A program made the position numbers and the translations under genes. Positions 40,265 to 49,030 of a DNA stretch of 64,000 nucleotides are shown here, one piece after another. Numbering within the stretch: the stretch's first letter is position 1; each line of letters begins with the position of its first letter. The stretch comes from Myoxocephalus aenaeus (lineage: Eukaryota > Chordata > Actinopteri > Perciformes > Cottidae): contig JBAMJR010000180.1 in assembly GCA_038501785.1 (NCBI GenBank), forward strand, positions 5,164,001 through 5,228,000, read 5' to 3'. Under the pieces are notes generated by a model, which saw only the letters and a program-made list of their open reading frames with translations, was not told where the DNA came from and searched no databases.

Positions 40265-43200
40265 TGTGTATATGTAATAATTTCAGTAAATCCAGTGACA
40301 TCAACCATGTCTTACCAAACGGTTAGACATGGTTGATCTTAGGCTGAGCTGATAATGAAATCAGAGGAAGTCTTTTTCTCTCAGACATTTAGCATTTAAC
40401 TGGCAGAAAATGTGCTGGTCAAAGTAAAGGTATATCACGGTGGCCGAAAATGTATTTGCTTACAATTATTGGTACTCGGTGCCATGGTTATGCATAAACG
40501 AGTTGTAACAACATAGCTAGTATTTCTCCCTGAAAACAAAAACAAAATTCACCATATTGATTTAGCGTGTTCCACGACCGGAAATTGTTCAAATCTGTCA
40601 GTAAAAATATAAATAAAAATGACTTACAGGCCTCCCGTTCATGTTTCACTACCTCTTTACTGCCACGGTCCCATATGACATCAATAATACTACAGCTGCT
40701 GCCACTAGCTGCTCTTGAGAGATACTTGAACTTTGCCAGCTGGGACGGCAGCTAACCAGCAGAGTCCTGCAGAGTGGAGGTTGCAGGCAAAAGAGGCTGG
40801 ATAAATAGCATCATCCATGAATCCAGCAGATTGGACAAATCCCATAGTATAATAGCATGCCTTGAAGGTTTTTTTTACGAATGGTGGGACTTTTTGACTT
40901 TGACTTTTTGACCTGTGAGGAGGTTAAAGGTGATCTATTGTTCCAGTTCTAAAAAGCTGCATTGTACCATGGCACATTGGGTGTAAACCCTCCAGTATTT
41001 CTATCAGTCCTGTATAGACTTTTATCAGAGTGGCCTAGCTGTATGACTTCCTGGGAATTAGATCTGCATCACCAAGTGCTTTATTTAGATTTGGACACCC
41101 AGACCCATCAGACACTGATCCCACTGTCCATACAATATTGAAATAGCACATCAACCACAACAACACCACAACCACACAACACTCACTGAATACCGTAGAA
41201 CACCCTTGGTGCCGTGCCATCACAGAACTATTGAACTTGACTGGAAATTTACCTTTGCATTAACATCGACCCAATTAATGGGATCTGACCCTCCAGACTC
41301 CTCCGACACTGCACTCTGCACGGATGACATGTTCCCTCGGCCTTGGGTGAATGCTGGCTGGCTGACCAACAAAAAAAGAGGAATACAGCGCCAAAGACCG
41401 AGAGTCAAACATGGTGGTTGAAATATTGAGACGTTTGGATACTATGCCTATTACAAAGGATCGGTAACACAGGCATGAAGAGAAATGTCCGCGTCTAGAT
41501 GGGGACCCAATGGCGAAACTCTCAGGTGACTCGCTTAACCTCACCCATCTCGCCAGAGTTTCTCAAATGGAGGCTTACCATCCAGCCCGACAAACAATCC
41601 TAACCTTAATCATTCAAGGTCAATGCCTTACCTCAACCAAAACGAGGGTTGCCAGAGAAATACTGGAGGCAAACTGTGGCAGAAAGGACTCAATGACCCT
41701 TAAAATAATGTCTGATCCTTCCTTGGACTTCGAACCAGGAATATTTGATGTCCAGCACTGATGACTTGAATCTCTAATGTCAGCATTGTTTGTGTCATGT
41801 GTGCCAGCCTGTCTGTTGCACGGGTCTTTACTTCCAGGTGTTCAATCTCCTCTGATGTTTCCATTCCTCACCACCTCCATTTCTTACTATCCCATCTTTC
41901 AAATAGCAATCTTCCTTTCCCTTTTGCCTATAACTGCTGACCTAGCTCCATCTCTCTCTCTCTTGTTGTTAAAAGCTTTAAGCAGCTTAACTAAATCTGA
42001 CCCCAACCAAGCCCGATAGCCTCTTTTTGTGGCTTCGCTGCGCTGCAATTAGGACTTGGTGTTTCATTACTGATGAACGTAAGACGGGTAGGTGGGGTTG
42101 ATAGCTGGATAGTAGAAGGTACAGAGAAAGGGAGGGCACCGGGGCATAGAAGATATGAAGAAAAAGTGGTTGGATGTGATTAGAGGAAACAGGGAGAAGC
42201 AGGCTGAGAAGAGAAGAGAAGAGAAGGAGGATATGTGAAAGCAGATAGCAGATGCAGATGGTTGGCATAAAGATAAAGATTCAATGACAACCCGTGAGAT
42301 TTCATTTATGGTTCCCTCGTGCCAGCCACCCAGCATACGATTCTATAAAGCTGATTTAATATTAGCACCTTGCTGAGGGCTCTATAATCAAACCACGCAC
42401 TGTGAAAAAGGGAGCAGGGGTCGTACACGGAGTCACAGGGAGGACAAGAAATTGCAATGAGCAGAGCTCTTTGCTATTTCCTGCCTCCGTCTTGAGATAT
42501 ACCATCACCCTCTTCTTGGCTCTGTTCTTCTTCAATCACCCTGTGCTTTTACGACTGTTGCAACCCAGATGGACTCTGTTCACGGTCAAAATCTGTCATT
42601 ATTTTCCTCTCCACCTCCCCTCACTCCCTCCTTCACCTTGTTTGTGCCTCAGTCAGCCAATGTTAACTCCTTGCTTTCACTATTTCTCTCTCCTTCATAA
42701 CTTTGTTTTATGAATCTGGCGACCACAGCTAAAAATGTATCTCTCATCACTTCCTTTACCCGCCCATCCTCTGCCTATTTTACTACTCCTCATCTCTGTC
42801 TTTCCCTTTGTACTCCTCTCTGGGGTCAGCTGTGAGTCCCTGGCATTTACTCAACCGCTCCTCCTGTTACTATGGTCCGTTTCCTCTCTCGGGCTTTGCG
42901 TCGTAACATCGATATTCAACGTACCAATTATTCCACTGTAGCCTGCTGTGGCAGCGTTTCTGCTCTCCTCACTCACTCGCGAATACAATCTGTTACATGC
43001 TGCTCATAGAAGATTTGGCCAGAATAGATGTCTCCACATATAGTTGGCCAGTCTCATACCACAAGTATTGGGGGAAAAGGATTTTTTTGTTGTTTACTTC
43101 ATCAACCAGCCATTTGTTGCATTATTGTGCTGAAAGGAAATACGACTGTGATCAGAAACAGTGCCAGATATTTCATGCATGGAAAAATGAAATGACTCTC

Positions 43201-43912
43201 ATCATTTCACCAAAAGGATGGGCAGGCTTTTAAAAAAAGCTCCGATATGGAGCCGGCTGTAGATTACCTTTATTTTACTGTGGCATGAAGCAGAGATCAG
43301 AAACATTACACGGTCCTTCTACAGCTGAGTGGGTACTGAATTCATCAGAGACCGACCACTATCATGCAATATCTGCACACATAATGTGATGTCATATGAA
43401 TATGTATTTCTAATGTTCTTCTTCGTCTATATTTTCCAGTCTTTTTCTGTCATGGCTGATGCTCACAATCTAAATGTCTCTCTGCAAGTGGATCATGAAG
43501 TCAATTTAGTCTGCCAGGTGCATCTCAAGTGGACGTAAGATATCTCTGTCAGCCATCCAAAGAGAATATGTTCAATAAAACCAGTCAATACATTGGGACA
43601 CGATGTCCCAATGATGCACGGCAGGCAGGCCAACTATGGCTGGGATGTACTGTACTTGGCCAGGTAATATTGGAGTCTTGGTTTACTAGAGTGGACCTTT
43701 CAGCAGCTGCAGAGAAATTAACATTTGACATATTAAGGGCAGTTAACTTTTTTCATTGGTCCTGCAACATTCAACTTCCATCACTTGCCTGTAGCTATAA
43801 AAAACAAAAATATCTTTGACCTGACCAGAGCAATAAGAGTCCTACAGTTATACAAAAGGCTTCTTGACACCTGTCATCGTGTGACTGGCAGAAGATTGAG
43901 GTTGGAGCAAGG

Positions 43913-43949
<37 letters not shown>

Positions 43950-44607
43950 CGTGTGTGTGTGCCGTCCTAGCTTAAGCAGCACTACGCATATAGATGACAT
44001 CTACTCTATGACGTAAAGTGGATGTCAAGCGAATTTCGGGATGTGATGCTGACAGTATACTAAATGAATTGAGGATGTAAAATGTTTGACTATGCAAAAA
44101 AAAAAGCACTGCGTTGGATAACACGTGCAAAGCCATGATGCATAGTTACACGTGCATGAACCCACACACAGATACATGGAGACAAACACACGCAATAGCA
44201 GGTGATGCAGAGGTCGTTTCAATAGTTACAGTTTTAGACTGAGCAGAACCTCATTACCATTAAGGAGGGAACAGGAGTAGAAAGAAGTGAAGCTCTCCTT
44301 TTCAGTTGTTTACTACCTGCCTCCTCACAACTTCCTCTGATCTACCTTCAAACACAGATAGCTGAGAACTGAGGTTTAGGGTCTTGGAGAGTGCCTCTGG
44401 AGCTGGCATGAAAAGAGAATAATGTAAAAAGTGGAGAAACAAAACAAACTCCTATTTACTGCCTTTCTCCCTCGTTTCTATTTCATTTGTCATTCTTTTG
44501 AAAGCATTGAACAGCTTTAAAGCCGAAAAAACAATAGAACCTAGGGAATCCAATATAGTCAAGAAGCCAGGCAATTCATTGAAACATATAGTGTGTGTGC
44601 GCGTGCA

Positions 44608-44685
<78 letters not shown>

Positions 44686-45984
44686 CTTATAGGTTTACAT
44701 TTTGCATAGATTTAAGGTCTTACAGCGTTCATGTTACATAAAGTTTCTACTGTGGTGAACAACATTACATAATATATCCCAAAAAAATGTGCCATGATGG
44801 ATCTACACAGATAATTACAATAACCAGGAGTCCTTATCCTAAACAAGCACACAGAGGAGGGTGACTAATCAAAGCTTTACTAAGAATCAACATCTAATCT
44901 TCGGTGTGTGAGATGTTCATCGTATTTGTGTTCGTTCTTGCACAAGGAGCACAAGGCAGTCTGGTAGTATACGTTTACGATCAAATATGAGATCCTGGGT
45001 TCAAATGCACAGCAGAGGAGCATTAACATTTGCATCATATAATATTTATAGATACAAGGGTTCCTGAAAAATGAATGACAATGGGATTACGAGGACTCAC
45101 TTAAAGAGTCTCTGTGTAACCCAAACACGGCAAAAGTTTCAATTTAGACAAACTGATGTAAAATATTACCATATGTTAATAATCAATATATCAGCAGCAC
45201 TTTATGATTTCACATCAGCATGAATCTCAGCCAAGACCTGTTCCGGTCACGGGGTTTAGAGTCATCCTGCATCAGTGTTGGACCACTTTTAGATTTTGAC
45301 CAGTTGGTGGTTGTAGATGTAAATTCAGGGGATCTGCAAAGTCGTCTGAATTAATTATATTCTAGTTTCAAATTGCTCCGTTTTAAATGACATGGCAATC
45401 CAGCCAATCATTTTGACTTCTCAAGACATTGTAACCGCTGGACTGACCGACCACCCTGACATGATCACCGTTTGAGTCACTACTGACTCAAAACAGATCA
45501 TTGTGCGTTGGACCTTTACATTTGATAATGATATTTAAACCAAAGCACCAATGAAGAGTCATCTGTTCAATCCAATATAGTGTTGAGCCAGCAGGGGATG
45601 AAAATGTGCATTCAACAACCGCAAAGTGACATAAGTTTGAAAAAGGTTTTGTCGTCTCATCTGCCTCAAGGAGACCAGCTTCCCTTTCAAGGAAAGACAT
45701 GCTGGCGTTACCTCAGACATTGACTTGACTAAACAAGGTCTTAGTCCTTTCTTAGAGCCTCTTCACTGTGAGGTGTATTCAGTTTGGACATTTATCTCCC
45801 AAAAGTTATAATTATGGTCTACGATTAAATGGTAACGTCACTTGCATGCTCTCCTGTGAATGTAAAGATTGTGGTAAACCATCTGATAAGCTGCCTTTGG
45901 GGCACTAGCGGGCCGTTTTGGTTGTAAAGGAAAAGCTTACAGTCTCGTGATTTTGTAACCACGAGAAGGTAAGAGTGAGCAGGG

Positions 45985-46027
<43 letters not shown>

Positions 46028-46426
46028 CGTGTGGAAGTGTGGCGTCTCAATGCATGATGCATGCACTCAGATTTCTGTTTGGTTGCTAACCTGGAGAGCA
46101 TCTCTTATATAATGGCAAAGCGCTTCAGTGCATTTACAAAAGAAAATAACTGAATTTGTATGCATGCTCCTGCTCTCTCTCTCACACGCAAACACACAAA
46201 CACACCAGTGTGTATCTTATCATATTATGGAGTTCCTTACCATAAACTGAAGTACTTCAATTTTACCAGTGGGTGAAATAATTTGCCATGCTTTTGATTA
46301 TTATAAACGTCTTCTCTGGGTGCCTAACCCAATACCTTAATGCTTCTAATATTGTTTATGTGGTGGTGGTTGGCCACTGGTCGCTCACATGCTCAGCATC
46401 TGCATTGTCTTACCCACTCAAAAATG

Positions 46427-46500
<74 letters not shown>

Positions 46501-46565
46501 GTGTGTGTGTGTGGAGAGCTACAATTTTGAGCTAGAACACGCAATATTGCTGCTTTTACACAGGC

Positions 46566-46634
<69 letters not shown>

Positions 46635-47159
46635 ACACCATCAGGGTCAGCAATTACAGTAATTTGCAGTTTTTTTTCTTCCTAGGAATAAACTCCAGTT
46701 CAACTTCCCCATTTTTTTATATATATATTTCACACCCCTATGCAGCAAATGACACAGATCCTTGCCATATATAAAGTGTGTCGTGTCACTCTGTGAGTTC
46801 AATGTGAATGACTTAAAGACAATGTGTGTGGAGGATATTATCCACACGTGTCCTCCCCCCCCCCCCCCCCCCTCCTCCACCCCACTGATGACAATTGACT
46901 GCGCTATTCCCAGTTATTGAGCAGGTTCTTGAACGAGGCATCTGCCACCTATTCCAGTATGGACCCGCACCCATACAGACGCGCATAATGAAGACACAGG
47001 CCCCCGTGTCTGAGGAGGAGAGGGGCGTTTAATCGCTCGTCGCCGTCTCACCTGCTCGTTCGCTGCCAGCGCCTTCTCCAGCTGTCGGTGTTTGTTGTGC
47101 CACACCAAATAGTGGACAGGATACCGACTCTTCTCCGGAGTTTTCTTAGCAGAAATCAT
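15344..47159 (-). CDS. ankrd13b: Ankyrin repeat domain-containing protein 13B, complete
   Basis: Ubiquitin-interacting adaptor of the plasma membrane and endosomes; ANKRD13 proteins bind Lys63-linked ubiquitin on activated receptors such as EGFR. Coding exons in transcript order: 47159-47052, 34069-33934, 32503-32379, 31328-31283, 30898-30755, 30114-29871, 27299-27233, 25851-25770, 23564-23500, 22514-22378, 21667-21510, 21261-21073, 20008-19842, 17953-17877, 15545-15344. Phases agree throughout: 1947 bases, 648 residues; human ANKRD13B is about 626. Order: N-terminal YPVHYLVWHNKHRQLEKAL, ankyrin repeats (about 37-123), the GPCR-chaperone-like domain (VEMKWEFTSWVPLVS, RGNRSFIFRG, FKAKLWLCESHPLSL, FAKLRDFITLRLPPGFPVKI), then UIMs at about 533-551, 608-622 and 632-648. 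13B rather than 13A or 13D is favoured by ETPSPGSDSSSVSSSSST, EIPPCVFEAPSGYSM and the ssh2/git1 neighbours. The start is the ATG at 47159; a longer frame upstream has only a GTG. Confidence 0.95.
15885..16290 (+). repeat. Diverged duplicated block, copy A (ankrd13b intron 14)
   Basis: Shares an ordered series of words with copy B at about 18625-19140: TGCTTTTGTCCTG, ATGACACTGCA, ACCTGTCCTGC.TCCAAATTAGA, CACTGAGGATGT.CTC.GACCTGT, and GGCCAAGGAC.ATCAGGA. Orientation is direct. No protein is encoded. It is either an unknown repeat family or a segmental duplication. Confidence 0.7.
17327..17400. repeat. (CA)37 microsatellite
   Basis: Uninterrupted CA in ankrd13b intron 14. Confidence 0.95.
17877..17953 (-). 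CDS. ankrd13b: ankrd13b exon 14
   Basis: Short 77-base exon encoding VTIWEALTNSKPGTHPL and following residues, a motif seen in the ANKRD13B tail. It joins YDQ of exon 13 in phase 0 and ends in phase 2. Confidence 0.92.
17954..19841 (-). other. ankrd13b intron 13
   Basis: A 1.9-kb intron with duplicated block B. A segment at about 19480-19750, with repeated GCTAGC/TTAGCT words, may be another old repeat but I could not classify it. No exon seen. Confidence 0.55.
18625..19140 (+). repeat. Diverged duplicated block, copy B (ankrd13b intron 13)
   Basis: Partner of the block at about 15885-16290, in the same orientation. Relative to copy A it has an extra segment around 18950-19020 (CAGCAGCAACCCGGCTGC region). 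Exon 14 lies between the two copies. Confidence 0.7.
19842..20008 (-). CDS. ankrd13b: ankrd13b exon 13 with first UIM
   Basis: Residues 501-556. Contains EIPPCVFEAPSGYSM and the strong UIM EEEDLLQFAIQQSLLEAGSE. The acceptor splits a Met codon after the Ser/Thr-rich segment of exon 12. Confidence 0.93.
20009..21072 (-). other. ankrd13b intron 12
   Basis: A 1.06-kb intron that contains the repeat copy at about 20205-20430. No exon or RNA gene was recognised. Confidence 0.55.
20205..20430 (+). repeat. Teleost interspersed repeat copy (GATTGACAG ... GACTACGTCC family)
   Basis: The copy runs from GGAGTGGCTACAGTGTGATT, through GACAGGTCGCTATCACAGCC, CAAATATGGTCACTTCTG and AAGATGGTCGATGGCCAAAA, to CAATGCGTGAC and GACTACGTCC. 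It resembles a repeat I remember from many fish genomes that ends CAATGGGTGACGTCACGGTG and GACTACGTCC. Class unknown; not searched. Confidence 0.55.
21668..22377 (-). other. ankrd13b intron 10
   Basis: A 710-base intron. Nothing recognisable beyond ordinary unique-looking sequence. Confidence 0.6.
22515..23499 (-). other. ankrd13b intron 9
   Basis: A 985-base intron with a small (AAC) tract near 23105 and a three-copy ATTAATCAC tandem at about 23348-23375. No gene seen. Confidence 0.6.
23565..25769 (-). other. ankrd13b intron 8
   Basis: A 2.2-kb intron, mostly AT-rich and non-coding. It carries a perfect 16-base inverted repeat at 25692-25734, only 35 bases after the exon 8 donor in transcript sense. 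No exon recognised. Confidence 0.6.
25692..25734 (-). repeat. Perfect 16-bp inverted repeat, 11-base loop
   Basis: CTTAAGCCATCAAGGT at 25692-25707 is exactly complementary to ACCTTGATGGCTTAAG at 25719-25734, with the loop at 25708-25718. Any transcript would form a stable hairpin close to the exon 8 donor. Confidence 0.95.
25852..27232 (-). other. ankrd13b intron 7
   Basis: A 1.4-kb AT-rich intron. Nothing recognised apart from AAATAAATA-type tracts around 26360-26405. Confidence 0.55.
27300..29870 (-). other. ankrd13b intron 6
   Basis: A 2.6-kb intron. It contains a strongly strand-biased CT-rich tract at about 28240-28700 and a TGTATATA-type repeat at 29555-29690. Long open frames over the CT tract on both strands are composition artefacts. 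Confidence 0.6.
28240..28700 (+). repeat. Long polypyrimidine-biased tract (purine-rich in ankrd13b pre-mRNA)
   Basis: Some 460 bases made mainly of C and T on the + strand (CTCTCCCTGTTTCTCTCTGC and similar), with imperfect short repeats. Low-complexity DNA capable of triplex formation; no gene. Confidence 0.6.
29871..30114 (-). CDS. ankrd13b: ankrd13b exon 6
   Basis: Encodes DSSAEVMEVDHDRQLVF, a Gly/Pro-rich insertion (SPGGGGNTGACGSNAGG), and QPSDEQVAARL to VVTTQLDTRNIAFE. The Gly-rich insertion is not in the human protein as I remember it and accounts for part of the extra length of this orthologue. Confidence 0.92.
30115..31282 (-). CDS. ankrd13b: ankrd13b exon 5 (30755-30898) with its two flanking introns
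   Basis: Exon 30898-30755 encodes VPLVSRICPSDTYRVWKSGQ, then CLRVDTTLMGFDQMTWQRGN and RSFIFRGQ. The introns on either side (30115-30754 and 30899-31282) are otherwise empty, apart from the repeat fragment at 30650-30712. Confidence 0.9.
30650..30712 (+). repeat. Teleost TTAGCTTAGC-type repeat, short copy
   Basis: TTGAGAAGATGGACACCACT, CTCGGTTAGCTTCACATAGC, then ACAAAGACGGG. It matches the remembered fish repeat GAGAAGATTGATACCACTCT ... TTAGCTTAGC ... AAAGACTGG, with the middle deleted. Related copies are at 34985-35090 and 38855-39020. Confidence 0.5.
31367..31413. repeat. (GT)23 microsatellite
   Basis: Uninterrupted GT running directly into the G-rich block at 31414. Confidence 0.95.
31414..31437 (+). 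repeat. G-quadruplex-forming motif
   Basis: Four guanine runs of 4-7 bases separated by single T bases, which matches the G3+N1-7 quadruplex rule with minimal loops. It lies on the template strand of ankrd13b, about 85 bases from the exon 4 acceptor. Confidence 0.85.
31569..31621. repeat. GT microsatellite (interrupted)
   Basis: GT run to 31599, then TGTGTGTAGGTGTGTGCGTG. Confidence 0.9.
32379..34069 (-). CDS. ankrd13b: ankrd13b exons 2 and 3: ankyrin repeats
   Basis: Exon 34069-33934 encodes TDLESQDPRGRTPLHLAVTL, GHLDCARVLLEHGADVSKEN and RNGWT, a textbook ankyrin repeat. Exon 32503-32379 encodes VLQEAVSTRDPELVRLVLRY then RDYQRTAKRL to LEQLRQ. The intron between them (33933-32504) begins and ends with complementary dinucleotide arrays. 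If it were retained, translation would continue in frame into a Glu-Arg repeat and then stop. Confidence 0.95.
32505..32528. repeat. (CT)n/(GA)n array forming the polypyrimidine tract at the ankrd13b exon 3 acceptor
   Basis: In transcript sense, about 11 CU units lead directly into CAG and exon 3. Confidence 0.95.
33702..33785. repeat. Inverted repeat, 24-base arms, 36-base spacer
   Basis: The arm at 33702-33725 (GAAAGGAGTTAAAATC then CATAACAT) and the arm at 33762-33785 (ATGTTGTGG then ATTTTAATTCCTTTC) are complementary at 22 of 24 positions. The two exceptions are G-U wobbles on the + strand. It lies in ankrd13b intron 2, about 150 bases from the exon 2 donor. Confidence 0.9.
33861..33931. 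repeat. (CT)35 array abutting the ankrd13b exon 2 donor
   Basis: In transcript sense the intron opens GUGAGAGAGAG, continuing as about 35 GA units from intron position 3 or 4 onward. Confidence 0.97.
34985..35090 (+). repeat. Teleost TTAGCTTAGC-type repeat, second copy
   Basis: Contains ATTAGCTTAGCTTAGCCTAG, CATAAAGACTGGAAGC, AACAGCTAGCC and ACACCTCTAAAGCTTAACA. This is the characteristic order of a common fish repeat as remembered. Confidence 0.6.
37777..37849. repeat. (CA)36 microsatellite
   Basis: Uninterrupted CA in ankrd13b intron 1. Confidence 0.95.
38031..38121. repeat. Compound microsatellite (CT)23 ... (CA)15
   Basis: CT array at 38031-38076 and CA array at 38091-38121, separated by 14 bases. 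Confidence 0.95.
38380..39020 (+). repeat. Probable repeat-derived segment including a third TTAGCTTAGC-type copy
   Basis: The part at 38855-39020 (GGGTATTCTATCCAGAAATC, GATGAGCAGATTGATAGCAC, CTACAGCCAGCCGCCC, TTTAGCTTAACTTAGCC, CCCCTAAAGCTCACTAATTG) follows the remembered family in order. The part at 38440-38580 (GTTCTATTCAAGAGCCC, GTGATAGTGAGCCAGCATGC) also looks like dispersed fish DNA, but less surely. Confidence 0.45.
39309..39381. repeat. (CA)36 microsatellite
   Basis: CA run following a CT-rich tract at 39175-39245. Confidence 0.95.
40226..40264. repeat. (GT)n microsatellite
   Basis: About 18 GT units, ending in GTGGTGTG. Confidence 0.9.
40300..40337. repeat. Compact hairpin, 13-bp perfect stem plus 3-bp top stem
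   Basis: ATCAACCATGTCT (40300-40312) pairs perfectly with AGACATGGTTGAT (40325-40337). Inside, a T-T mismatch is followed by ACC pairing with GGT and a four-base loop AAAC. Confidence 0.9.
43913..43962. repeat. GT microsatellite
   Basis: GT run with GC interruptions near its right end. Confidence 0.9.
44591..44682. repeat. GT microsatellite, about 92 bases
   Basis: Interrupted GT/GC at the left, then a pure GT run to 44682. Confidence 0.95.
45987..46024. repeat. (GT)19 microsatellite
   Basis: GT run ending in GTATGCGTGTGG. Confidence 0.93.
46431..46630. repeat. (GT)41 and (AC)31 inverted pair with 55-base spacer
   Basis: GT array at 46431-46513 (one C interruption near 46496) and AC array at 46569-46630 are mutually complementary and would form a stem of about 60 bp in DNA or RNA. 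Confidence 0.95.
46855..46872. repeat. C18 homopolymer
   Basis: Eighteen consecutive C bases, about 180 bases from ankrd13b exon 1. Confidence 0.95.
47052..47159 (-). CDS. ankrd13b: ankrd13b exon 1 with start codon
   Basis: Thirty-six codons from MISAKKTPEKSRYPVHYLVW to LAANEQ, then the donor GTGAGACG. The Met-Ile start and the YPxHYLVWHN core agree with the family. The frame is open upstream as far as a GTG codon only, so the ATG at 47159 is taken as the start. Confidence 0.93.
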
Positions 47160-48402
47160 CCTCGGATCATAGCTTGCAACCACCCCCTCTCCTCTTTCTT
47201 CTCTGTGGATTGTAAGGAGACTTTGTTATCAATTCACGCTATATAATCAAAAACGTATCATCCTTTATCGGCGTTGATGCCCAACGGCGTATAAGGGCAG
47301 CCTTACGCGTCAGAAACAGTGGCTGACTCCCCGCATGCTCTGCTTAGAATAAGCTGCAAAGCCCAGTGAGAAGCAGTTATAGAGGCAAACCCCTCGGTTG
47401 ACTGTCTCCGTGTTCGGCTACACCTTTATTTCTTAACTACCCGTCCCCCTCCACCTCTTGCCTCCCTCTCTCTTTCTCCGCTGCCTACTCCAACGCATCT
47501 ATCCTCCTCCTCTCCTCCCATCCGGTGGTGACTGAGAGAGAAAGATGCATTGACAAGCTGCAATGAAATGTGCGCACACTCAGCCAATCCGCTGTCAATG
47601 TTGAGGTAAAAAAAGCCTATGCCTCGTGAAAAAAAAAGAACCGCGTAAATTAGACACAAATGTTTAAAAGGAAACTATATAGCACAACCTTAACCCCCTA
47701 CAGGAACCTTGAAGTAGTGATGGGGGAGAAAAGCATACACCTTGACTGCAAGATACCAAGTAGTTTTAAGCATAACACCTTGCTTTGTAACATGCTAGTT
47801 GGTTTTAATCCATATTTTGTCTCTGACTGTCAATATCCCATATTGAGTTAAATCTGTGTTTTAAAATGTGTGTGCGCGTTTTGCTTGAATTTGTGTGTAT
47901 GACAGAATGGAATCAACATGATTATCAAACACAACGACAATAACAGCAGGAATAATGATAATAATAATAACAATAGCAACATAAAGATATTCGACACATT
48001 TATTTAGTATATTTCAACATTTATAAAACAAAATTGTATTGTATTTTATATACCAAATCTATAAATGAGCCTAAAGCTTCTTTTTTATTTTTTATAAATA
48101 CATTGTTTTTTTATTAAAAAGTTTTGTCAAAGGTATATGCTCGTTATAACGTTTTTAAAAGTCACCATGGTCCTTTCATCTGTTGCTATTTTGCCTATAA
48201 TGACAAGTTTAAAAGTTCACAGATGCGAGATATCTGCAGTAATAGGCTACTACTACACCAATCCTACTGATTTTTTTAAGGAGATGAAATAAGTCTATAG
48301 GTCAATATCTTACATTTAAATTATGTTCGTAAATATCTAGCAACATGTGAACAAAATATATTCGTAGAGTTTGATCTGTCCATGAAAACCCACCCCACCT
48401 GC

Positions 48403-48480
<78 letters not shown>

Positions 48481-48826
48481 AAACTGACAGGTAGAGAGCT
48501 GCCGTCTCTCGGTGAGTTGCAGGCAATGCAGCGAACAGATTTAGTAAATATTCCGTTATGAGGTTCATGCAAACAGCCAGATCCACTATGTTCACGTAGC
48601 CTGGCTCCAGACTTGACTTCGGCAGTGGACGTAGGCGAGGAGACCGCAGGCGCAAACGGGAAATCCAACTGTCAGCTGGCCGGGAAAACCGATCGCACCA
48701 CCCGGCTTCCGGGGATTCAAGGGCCGCGTCGGTAGACAGCAGACGTCGGCCGGTAGCTCCGGGGAGTGAGGGCGAAACAACCACATCATCGCCGACATCC
48801 ACCTCTCGATCTCAGCGACTTTCGAG
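47160..48826. promoter_or_regulatory. Head-to-head promoter region between ankrd13b and git1
   Basis: 1.67 kb separates the two start codons. It must contain both 5'UTRs and promoters, barring upstream non-coding exons. GC-rich, CpG-bearing sequence occurs near each end, with an AT-rich middle (47640-48360) and a (GT)38 array at 48404-48479. No TATA box could be assigned with confidence. Confidence 0.6.
48404..48479. repeat. (GT)38 microsatellite in the shared upstream region
   Basis: Pure GT/TG run about 350 bases upstream of the git1 start codon. Confidence 0.95.
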
Positions 48827-49030
48827 ATGTCACGGAAGCTACAGAGGACAGAGGTCTGCGCCGACTGCAGTGCGCCAGGTAGGGAGGAAGGGAAAATAAA
48901 TCACAAAATAGACCACTTTTACTTGAACAATACGTCGGGGGGGCGATGTGGTGGGACGACAGGGCCGAAGCTGCTGTCACTGTCGGCGGGTCCGCAGAGC
49001 AGGAAAACGGCCAGGGCGCCCAAGCGTCGC
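48590..49030. promoter_or_regulatory. CpG-rich block over git1 5'UTR and exon 1
   Basis: Dense CG dinucleotides (ACGTAGGCGAGGAGACCGCA, GGCCGCGTCGG, GACGTCGGCCGG, GGGCGCCCAAGCGTCGC) span the region before and after the git1 ATG at 48827. This suggests a CpG-island promoter. Confidence 0.55.

Larger units (their letters stand above)
34070..47051 (-). other. ankrd13b intron 1 (13 kb)
   Basis: Longest intron. No coding exon was recognised on either strand. Contents: repeat fragments at 34985-35090 and 38380-39020, a hairpin at 40300-40337, dinucleotide arrays at 37777-37849, 38031-38121, 39309-39381, 40226-40264, 43913-43962, 44591-44682, 45987-46024, 46431-46513 and 46569-46630, a C18 run at 46855-46872, and CT-rich stretches at 39175-39245 and 42580-42700. 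The stretches 35100-37770 and 40340-43900 hold nothing I recognise. Confidence 0.6.

Noticed and set aside
34070..47051. Nested genes in the 13-kb ankrd13b intron 1
   Set aside because: No open frame there shows splice-linked conserved motifs, and none exceeds what is expected by chance or repeats.
47160..47183. Upstream extension of the ankrd13b frame (VVASYDPR before MISAKK)
   Set aside because: It has no ATG, only a GTG, and the Met-Ile start agrees with the family.
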